Of a stretch of DNA of 64,000 nt, positions 58,898 through 64,000 are shown in pieces. A program made the position numbers and the translations under genes. This DNA comes from Rouxiella badensis (lineage in GTDB: Bacteria > Pseudomonadota > Gammaproteobacteria > Enterobacterales > Enterobacteriaceae): contig NZ_MRWE01000023.1 in NCBI RefSeq assembly GCF_002093665.1, positions 1 to 64,000 of the forward strand, given 5' to 3'. Numbering within the stretch: the stretch's first letter is position 1; every line of letters begins with the position of its first letter. The notes under the pieces are model-generated. The model was given only the letters and a program-made list of their open reading frames with translations. It was not told the DNA's origin and searched no databases.

Positions 58898-59218
58898 CTA
58901 AAGAAAATCCTGCCTTTGCGGTGTGAATGTGTCCAGCAGAACGCCTTTTTCCAGGCAGACACAGCCATGCATGATATACGGCTTCTTATACAGCGTATCA
59001 CCCGCTTTCACGTCGTGTGTTTCATCACCGATAGTGAACCTGAAACGTCCCGACAGCACGTAGGTCAGCTGTTCATGAACGTGATTATGCATCGGGCCGA
59101 CTGCGCCTTGTTCAAAAGACACTTCAACCGCCATCATCGAACCGCCGTGCGCCAGCACACGGCGACTAACGCCTTCGCCTAAATCCTGCAGGGGAACATC
59201 TTGTTTGAAAATAAACAC
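58898..59218 (-). CDS. kdgF: Pectin degradation cupin KdgF
   Basis: 106-residue single-domain cupin. KdgF linearises the unsaturated 4,5-uronates made by pectate or oligogalacturonate lyases. The metal site GPMHNHVHEQLTYVLSG (His-x-His, Glu) at about 41-57 and the later KPYIMHGCVCLEKG with the second cupin His are present. It follows ogl by three bases in the same direction, forming an operon for galacturonate oligomers. Confidence 0.9.
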   Translation of the reverse strand: MFIFKQDVPLQDLGEGVSRRVLAHGGSMMAVEVSFEQGAVGPMHNHVHEQLTYVLSGRFRFTIGDETHDVKAGDTLYKKPYIMHGCVCLEKGVLLDTFTPQRQDFL

Positions 59219-59221
59219 GGG

Positions 59222-60403
59222 TTAGTCCTTACGTAATGAGCTGAGCAGGTTTGCGGGTATTTCCGCCAGATAGAGCGCCGGAAGGCCTTCCACATCGCTG
59301 GTGTACAGCACGTGGCTGTCATCAGGAGAGAACGAAGGGTGCGGATGTGTTACCTGGCGGTCTCCGTCCAGCACGCGCCATGAGCTGTTATGCGCCGCCA
59401 AAGGCGCGTATTTGCGGGTCTGCGCATCGAAAATGTACAACCAGGGATCGTTTTCGATGGTATGGCTGGCGGTGTCTTTTACGTCTACCGGCGTGCCAGA
59501 ACCGTCTCCCACCAACAGCGTGCCGTGGTGATTGCTCATTAAGTGGGAACAGGCAGGCATGGTCATCAGGTTACTGTCTTCACCCGTTTGCGGATCAAAA
59601 CGACGGACATGGCGATCGTGTTGACCTTTCAGGTAGGACACATAGATGAGCGCAGAACCGTCCGGTACCCAAAATTCATGAGTGCAGCTTTCGCCTGCGG
59701 CATGCTCCTTCACCTTACGAACATGGCTGCCGTCTTCATTGACCAGCCACATGCGTGCATCAACCAGGTCATGCGGCCCTTCGTGACAAAATGCGACGGT
59801 ATTATCGTCGAAGGGGCGATAGATAGGATGACCGAGCCACTGATTTTTTTCGTGAATAACACGGGATTCGCCACTGAGTAAATCAATGCAAAGCAGGCGG
59901 CAGCGTGGAGCGCTGTGATAAAACGACTGAAATATTTTCCAGTCAGAGAGCGGAGTCCAGTCCTCGCGACGAATCTCGATACCGACCAAACGGGTACATT
60001 CGCTGTTGGCAACCCAGGTGCCGTAACCGACCCAATTCTCAGACACCTGATAAATGAATTTTTCAGTGAGAGAGTCTAGCGATACGCGCTGAAGGGTGCG
60101 TTCGTTTTTAACGTAATAAAGGTATTTATCATCGGGAGAAAGGAATCCACCAAAGGTGTTGTCGCCTTTGCCCTCGGTCAACTGTATCGCCTGCTGTGTT
60201 TCCAAATCGAGCAGGTAATAGTTTCTGTTCCCCTCGAACTCTCCGGCGAAAAGCAGCTTTCTGCCGTCACGGGTGAAACATTTTTGGTAAAAATAATTAC
60301 GGTGACACAGCACATCGGGTGGCGTTAAACGTGTTACATGCGCCCCAGTCACTTCATCCTGATAGGTTTGGAAATTGAACTGAATCTGCGTACCTTTTGC
60401 CAT
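59222..60403 (-). CDS. ogl: Oligogalacturonate lyase (PL22)
   Basis: Cytoplasmic lyase that cleaves short saturated and unsaturated galacturonides to 5-keto-4-deoxyuronate. The 393 residues form a seven-bladed beta-propeller. Conserved His-bearing segments for Mn binding and catalysis are visible: GESCTHEFWVPDG, ACSHLMSNHHGTLLVGDG, and RQVTHPHPSFSPDDSHVLYTSD. Its length matches the Dickeya and Yersinia enzymes (388). A KdgR-like box lies 50 bases upstream of the ATG. Confidence 0.94.
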   Translation of the reverse strand: MAKGTQIQFNFQTYQDEVTGAHVTRLTPPDVLCHRNYFYQKCFTRDGRKLLFAGEFEGNRNYYLLDLETQQAIQLTEGKGDNTFGGFLSPDDKYLYYVKNERTLQRVSLDSLTEKFIYQVSENWVGYGTWVANSECTRLVGIEIRREDWTPLSDWKIFQSFYHSAPRCRLLCIDLLSGESRVIHEKNQWLGHPIYRPFDDNTVAFCHEGPHDLVDARMWLVNEDGSHVRKVKEHAAGESCTHEFWVPDGSALIYVSYLKGQHDRHVRRFDPQTGEDSNLMTMPACSHLMSNHHGTLLVGDGSGTPVDVKDTASHTIENDPWLYIFDAQTRKYAPLAAHNSSWRVLDGDRQVTHPHPSFSPDDSHVLYTSDVEGLPALYLAEIPANLLSSLRKD

Positions 60404-60454
60404 GACTTCCTCCCGGACAACAGGCTATCTAGCCGTACATCGGCTTCAATCCAT

Positions 60455-60474
60455 TAATTGAAACACCATTTCAT
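60455..60474 (-). promoter_or_regulatory. KdgR-like operator upstream of ogl
   Basis: AATTGAAACACCATTTCATT fits the KdgR consensus (AATGAAAnnnnnTTTCATT), 50-70 bases before the ogl ATG. KdgR represses pectin genes until 2-keto-3-deoxygluconate accumulates. Confidence 0.78.
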
Positions 60475-60806
60475 TAAAATAAAAACAAATTCCCATCGTT
60501 ATAGGCGAAACCGCAGCGGATTCTGTTAAAAATGTCGATCCGCTCACAAAACCCGACCTTAAGAGCTTTCTACAGGACGAAGGGTTAACGGCTACTGACG
60601 TTCTGAGTCACTCTGGCGAGCTTCTCGAGGGGCAATTTTTTACTCGGAATTTTGATTAATTTACTGTTTTAAAAGGGGATGACCTCAAAATTCATAAAGT
60701 GACTCTGTTCAGGCATAGAGGATTTATTCAGGCACGCAGATTTAATGGTTAAGAATGCTACACATATCTCAAAACGGTGTGAACGCTGGCCACCCGTCGC
60801 GTTAAG

Positions 60807-60822
60807 TTTGAGCTAACTCACA
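60807..60822 (+). promoter_or_regulatory. CRP-like site upstream of the togT-like gene
   Basis: TTTGAGCTAACTCACA matches TGTGA-N6-TCACA at all but one position of the core. It lies about 90 bases before the ATG, 41 bases upstream of the KdgR box; pectin genes of related bacteria are CRP-activated. Confidence 0.6.
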
Positions 60823-60862
60823 TTTATTCCTCTGCTCTGAAGATATAAAACTCAGCATTCAA

Positions 60863-60887
60863 AAAAATGAAACGTCGGTTCATTTTT
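60863..60887 (+). promoter_or_regulatory. KdgR-like operator upstream of the togT-like gene
   Basis: Near-perfect palindrome with arms AAAAATGAAAC and GTTCATTTTT around the centre GTCG, 26 bases before ATG 60914. It agrees with the KdgR consensus and ties the transporter to ogl-kdgF. Confidence 0.8.
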
Positions 60888-60913
60888 ACAATCTCTCTCG
60901 TGGCGGATATCTC

Positions 60914-62491
60914 ATGAATGCAGAAAAACCGATTTTATTCAGGCATCAGTTAGCGTACGGCGGTGGGAACCTCTTGGGCAGCGGGGCATTGGCAATTGCG
61001 GGTGTCTGGCTACTTTATTTCTATACCACCTTCTGCGGCCTGACCTTGTTAGAGGCTTCGGCCATCTTTTCAATTGCCAGCATTATTGATGCGCTCAGCA
61101 ATCCTTTAATGGGCTATCTTTCGGATAATTTTGGGAAAACGCGCCTTGGTAAGCGCTTCGGTCGCCGCCGTTTCTTCATCCTGCTCGGCGTTCCCCTCAT
61201 GATGTTTTATCCGCTACTGTGGGTTGAGGGCTTCGGTTTCTGGTACTACTTGTCTACCTATGTGATGTTCGAGCTGATTTATACCTCTGTGATGGTGCCG
61301 TATGAGACACTCGCGACCGAAATGACCACCGACTTTTCTGCGCGGTCCAGGCTGACCGGCTATAAGGCCATTTTTGGTAAAATCGCCAACTTCCTGGCGG
61401 CGCTGATCCCCGGCCAATTCATTTTGATCTACGGTAAAGAATCCGCTGCACCGTTCTTTTTCACCGCACTGGCCTACGGCGTCATCCTGTGTATTGCTAT
61501 CGGTGCGCTTTACCTCTCCTCCTGGGAGCGTCCGGCGGAAGAAACAACCCCCACCGAGGTGAAGAAAATGACCTTGGGAAAAACCCTGATCGCGCTGGTC
61601 AGGGATATGAAATCTATTTTTCATCTGCGCGTTTTTCGCAAGCATCTGGGCATGTACCTGTGCGGTTTCGGCGCAGAATGGCTGTTTGCTTCGTTGTTTA
61701 CCTACTTTATCATTTTCGTATTGCGCTATGACCCAACGATGGTCGCTGGACTGAGTAGCCTAAACTCTCTGTTACAGCTGTTTTCAACGGCCATTTTTAT
61801 CAGTATCTGCGTTAAGAAGGGATTCAGTAAGCCGTACATTTTGGCGCTGGGGATCGTGGTGTTCTCCGTGGTTTGTTACAGTCTGCTGCATTTCCTGCCT
61901 CTGCCCCAGCAGTATGCGACGGCGGCAATGTTAAGCATCACCGTGGTATTCGGTATCGGCACCGGCGGTGTGTACTATATTCCCTGGACGGTCTATACCT
62001 TCCTGCCCGATATCGATGAAGCCTTTACCGGGCGACGCCGTGAGGGAGTCTACGCGGGGGCGATGACTTTCGCCGGCAAGCTGATGCGTTCGATGATTGT
62101 GTTCGCGATGGGCGCGATTCTGAGCTTCTACGGATTTCAGTCCAAGGCACATACCCAGCCGGAAAGCGCCGTGACAGCAATCGCCGTGGTGTTCTGCGTC
62201 GGTGTAATAGCATTGGCGCTGATGGCGATGGTCTTTAGCATGCAAATGAAGTTAAACCGAAAAACGCATCTGATCGTGCTAGGTGAAGTGGCGCGCATCA
62301 AGGCGGGAGGCAAGATAGGGCATATCCCCTCTGACGTGCGCGCGGTTATGGAAGAGCTGATCGGCTATCCGTATGAGCAGTGCTGGGGCAACAGCCACGT
62401 GTGCCGTAAAATATTCGATACCCCCGCCATTGAGGTTGAGGATATCGTGGCAGAGGCAAAACCGATAACCCGCACTCCTCAGCATCCTTGA
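60914..62491 (+). CDS. togT: GPH-family oligogalacturonide transporter, TogT-like
   Basis: 525-residue cation symporter of the glycoside-pentoside-hexuronide family with 12 predicted helices. MKPILFRHQ-type start, LAYGGGNLLGSGALAIAGVWLLYFYTTFCGLT in helix 1, SNPLMGYLSDNFGKTRLGKRFGRRRFFIL (GPH loop motif), and FELIYTSVMVPYETLATEMTTDFSARSRLTGYKAIFGK are characteristic. The long hydrophilic C-terminus (about 440-525) is also seen in TogT. Its position divergent from ogl-kdgF with KdgR boxes on both sides supports oligogalacturonide import. Confidence 0.88.
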   Translation: MNAEKPILFRHQLAYGGGNLLGSGALAIAGVWLLYFYTTFCGLTLLEASAIFSIASIIDALSNPLMGYLSDNFGKTRLGKRFGRRRFFILLGVPLMMFYPLLWVEGFGFWYYLSTYVMFELIYTSVMVPYETLATEMTTDFSARSRLTGYKAIFGKIANFLAALIPGQFILIYGKESAAPFFFTALAYGVILCIAIGALYLSSWERPAEETTPTEVKKMTLGKTLIALVRDMKSIFHLRVFRKHLGMYLCGFGAEWLFASLFTYFIIFVLRYDPTMVAGLSSLNSLLQLFSTAIFISICVKKGFSKPYILALGIVVFSVVCYSLLHFLPLPQQYATAAMLSITVVFGIGTGGVYYIPWTVYTFLPDIDEAFTGRRREGVYAGAMTFAGKLMRSMIVFAMGAILSFYGFQSKAHTQPESAVTAIAVVFCVGVIALALMAMVFSMQMKLNRKTHLIVLGEVARIKAGGKIGHIPSDVRAVMEELIGYPYEQCWGNSHVCRKIFDTPAIEVEDIVAEAKPITRTPQHP

Positions 62492-62513
62492 GTTTTTAGG
62501 TTAACCCCCTTGG

Positions 62514-63692
62514 CTAACGACGCCGGGAGACCGCCGCAACGGGTATCGCGAAGAGGGCGACGGTCATACTCCACAGATAAACGCTGCCAATTGCGCCAGC
62601 GGGCGCCGCCAGCCCTAACAATGGGCTGGCCAGGCCAATCGCAAAGTCGGGAAATGCAGAGTAGGTAGCCATTGCCATGCCCTTATTGCTCATGCCGATA
62701 CGGCGCACCGCCTCTGCTCCAAAGGCCGGATAAACCATCGCCCAACCAGCGCCGGTGAGGGCGGCACCCCATGCTGCAAGCCACGGTGAGGGGGCCATCC
62801 ACATCAGACCCTGGCCAACGGCCGTAATCGCTGAAAACCCCACCCCAACGCGAAAACTGCCCAGCCTGTCGATAAGGGTGCCGCCGGTCAGGCGAGCGAC
62901 GATGAGTGCAACGGCAAACGCACTGACCGGCAGCCATCCCATTCCCCAGCCTTTCTGCGCATACAGCAGCACCGAGAATGACAGCAGCGCGGCGTAGCCG
63001 ACGCCGTTGAGCGCCGCGCCGAGACCGGGCAACCATACCGACTTCAGCGTCTCGCCGATGCGCCCTTGACTTGCGAACGGGTCGACGTGGTCTTTCAGCA
63101 CGCTGACCGTGGCTATCGCCGCGAAGGGCAGAGTTATCGTTGCTACCGCAATCGATAAAAAGCCCGCGCGTGAGTAAACAAAGGTGCCTAGCGGTGCGCC
63201 AAGCGCAAAGGCGGCAAACATTGCCGTGCCTACCCAGGCAATCACGCGGCCAGCCTGTTTTTCCCCCGCTAACGCCAACCCGAGCGTCATGCCGCCGGTG
63301 ATGATAAAACTTTCAGCGCCGCCGATAATGGCTCGCCCAGTCAGGATGAGTGTTATCGACATCAGCGGCAGATGCTGAAACCACAGTGAAAGCAGATAAA
63401 ATCCGCCTCCCACCACGGCCATGAACAGGCCACGCAGGATAGCTTTTTTCCCGCCTTGTGCATCGGCATAGCGCCCTGCGACAAAGCGTGAGGCCAGCGA
63501 TGCCGCAAACTGGAAGCCGGTGACCAGACCCACGGTGAAGTTGCCGAACCCGAGCGTGCTGTGCACATAACGGGGAAGCACGGGCAGCGCAATGCCGATA
63601 ATCAGGAAACCGGCAAACACGACGGTCATCAGCGTCAGCAAAATTCGCAGGGATCCTTGATGTTCATGGTGTTGTACCGACTCAAACTGCAT
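62514..63692 (-). CDS. MFS transporter, YfcJ/YhhS-like
   Basis: 392-residue 12-helix MFS protein. LPVLPRYVHSTLGFGNFTVGLVTGFQFAASLASRFVAGRYADAQGGKKA and GRAIIGGAESFIITGGMTLGLALAGEKQAGRVIAWVGTAMFAAFALGAPLG follow the YfcJ/YhhS (UPF0226, arabinose-exporter-like) pattern. Substrate unproven. Convergent with the togT-like gene (22 bases between the stops). Confidence 0.82.
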   Translation of the reverse strand: MQFESVQHHEHQGSLRILLTLMTVVFAGFLIIGIALPVLPRYVHSTLGFGNFTVGLVTGFQFAASLASRFVAGRYADAQGGKKAILRGLFMAVVGGGFYLLSLWFQHLPLMSITLILTGRAIIGGAESFIITGGMTLGLALAGEKQAGRVIAWVGTAMFAAFALGAPLGTFVYSRAGFLSIAVATITLPFAAIATVSVLKDHVDPFASQGRIGETLKSVWLPGLGAALNGVGYAALLSFSVLLYAQKGWGMGWLPVSAFAVALIVARLTGGTLIDRLGSFRVGVGFSAITAVGQGLMWMAPSPWLAAWGAALTGAGWAMVYPAFGAEAVRRIGMSNKGMAMATYSAFPDFAIGLASPLLGLAAPAGAIGSVYLWSMTVALFAIPVAAVSRRR

Positions 63693-63836
63693 CGTTTTCT
63701 CTCTTTTAACGCTTTAGCGTCGGGTAGCGCGAAGGCAATGACGTAATCGCCGTCAGCGTTCCACAAGGCGGGAGTTGGCAGGGAATGCCAATCGGCGCGC
63801 AGACCTATTCCTCTGTGCCGAAAATATGGCGATAAT

Positions 63837-64000
63837 TAACGAACGGTATATCCGCCATCGACCGGCAGCGCGTGGCCAATAATAAAGCTCGATGCAGGGC
63901 TGCAAAGCCACAGTACGGCATTGGCAATTTCTTCGGCACGGCCAAGGCGGCGCATTGGTACCTCTTTCATCAGCTCTGCCATGGCTTCAGGCTGGGTTTC
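63837..64000 (-). CDS. SDR oxidoreductase, C-terminal end (gene runs past the window)
   Basis: Minus-strand frame without start in the window. The C-terminal 54 residues include MKEVPMRRLGRAEEIANAVLWLCSPASSFIIGHALPVDGGYTVR, the classical SDR ending (R-x-G-x-x-E-E-I-A ... G-x-x-L-x-V-D-G-G). Upstream part, cofactor motif and catalytic residues lie outside. Located 145 bases upstream of the YfcJ-like gene, same strand, so possibly co-transcribed. Confidence 0.88.

Larger units (their letters stand above)
60404..60913. promoter_or_regulatory. Divergent ogl-togT control region
   Basis: 510 bases without a gene. Recognised sites are a KdgR-like box on the ogl side, and a CRP-like site and a KdgR-like box on the transporter side. 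The middle (60490-60780) shows no ORF or repeat that I can support. Confidence 0.7.

Noticed and set aside
1..64000. CRISPR arrays, tRNA or rRNA genes, complete insertion sequences, prophage
   Set aside because: No regular direct-repeat array, tRNA-like CCA/GTTC pattern, transposase ORF or phage gene was found by reading both strands.

Overview
The window is chromosomal DNA of a Gram-negative gammaproteobacterium of the order Enterobacterales. The evidence is the fused nuoCD gene inside a complete nuoA-N operon, lrhA in front of it, the neighbourhood elaB / yfaZ / yfaY / yfaE-nrdB-nrdA / ubiG / gyrA / rcsC / rcsB-rcsD / micF-ompC, and near-identity of many proteins to their Escherichia coli counterparts. 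Gene content and order (pectin-oligomer genes, and two genes inserted between rcsD and ompC) fit Yersiniaceae-type genera such as Rahnella, Rouxiella or Serratia better than E. coli itself. The genus is an inference.

Bases 1-17.3 kb: lrhA (LysR regulator), a long regulatory gap, then the 13-gene nuo operon for respiratory NADH:ubiquinone oxidoreductase, closed by a clear terminator. 17.4-21.8 kb: elaB, a citrate/tricarballylate-type symporter, yfaZ, the CinA-like yfaY, and a decayed stretch. 21.8-25.9 kb: the class Ia ribonucleotide reductase operon nrdA-nrdB-yfaE, with NrdR and DnaA boxes upstream and a terminator-like hairpin between nrdA and nrdB. 25.9-29.6 kb: divergent ubiG and gyrA. 29.6-36 kb: the Rcs envelope-stress phosphorelay (rcsC convergent with rcsD-rcsB). 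An MFS gene sits just upstream of rcsD, followed by a DUF4034/Sel1 protein, then the sRNA micF divergent from the porin gene ompC.

41.3-64 kb is an accessory region of short transcription units. It holds a TetR regulator with twin operators in front of a DUF1348 gene, a small AraC regulator, a second PBP3-like transpeptidase followed by two tiny membrane ORFs, a LexA-controlled dinI-like gene, yqaE, a cytochrome b561 and an alpha/beta hydrolase. Next come a DUF3750 protein, a PAP2 acid phosphatase and a GFA-family protein, then a junction between two 5'-truncated genes (nudK-like and DeoR-like). After that lie a DHA2-type efflux pump with a Fur-like palindrome upstream, two GNAT acetyltransferases, a solitary ClpP paralogue with an altered triad, an AraC/SDR divergent pair and an AT-rich islet with an orphan HigA-like regulator. 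A pectin-oligomer module follows (kdgF, ogl, togT-like transporter, with KdgR- and CRP-like sites), then an MFS exporter and the 3' end of an SDR gene.

No rRNA, tRNA, CRISPR array, intact insertion sequence or prophage was seen. The observations most worth following up are the ClpP paralogue with Asn in place of the catalytic Asp, the PBP3 paralogue with its two micro-ORFs, the double-truncation junction at about 51.18 kb, and the hairpin inside nrdAB.
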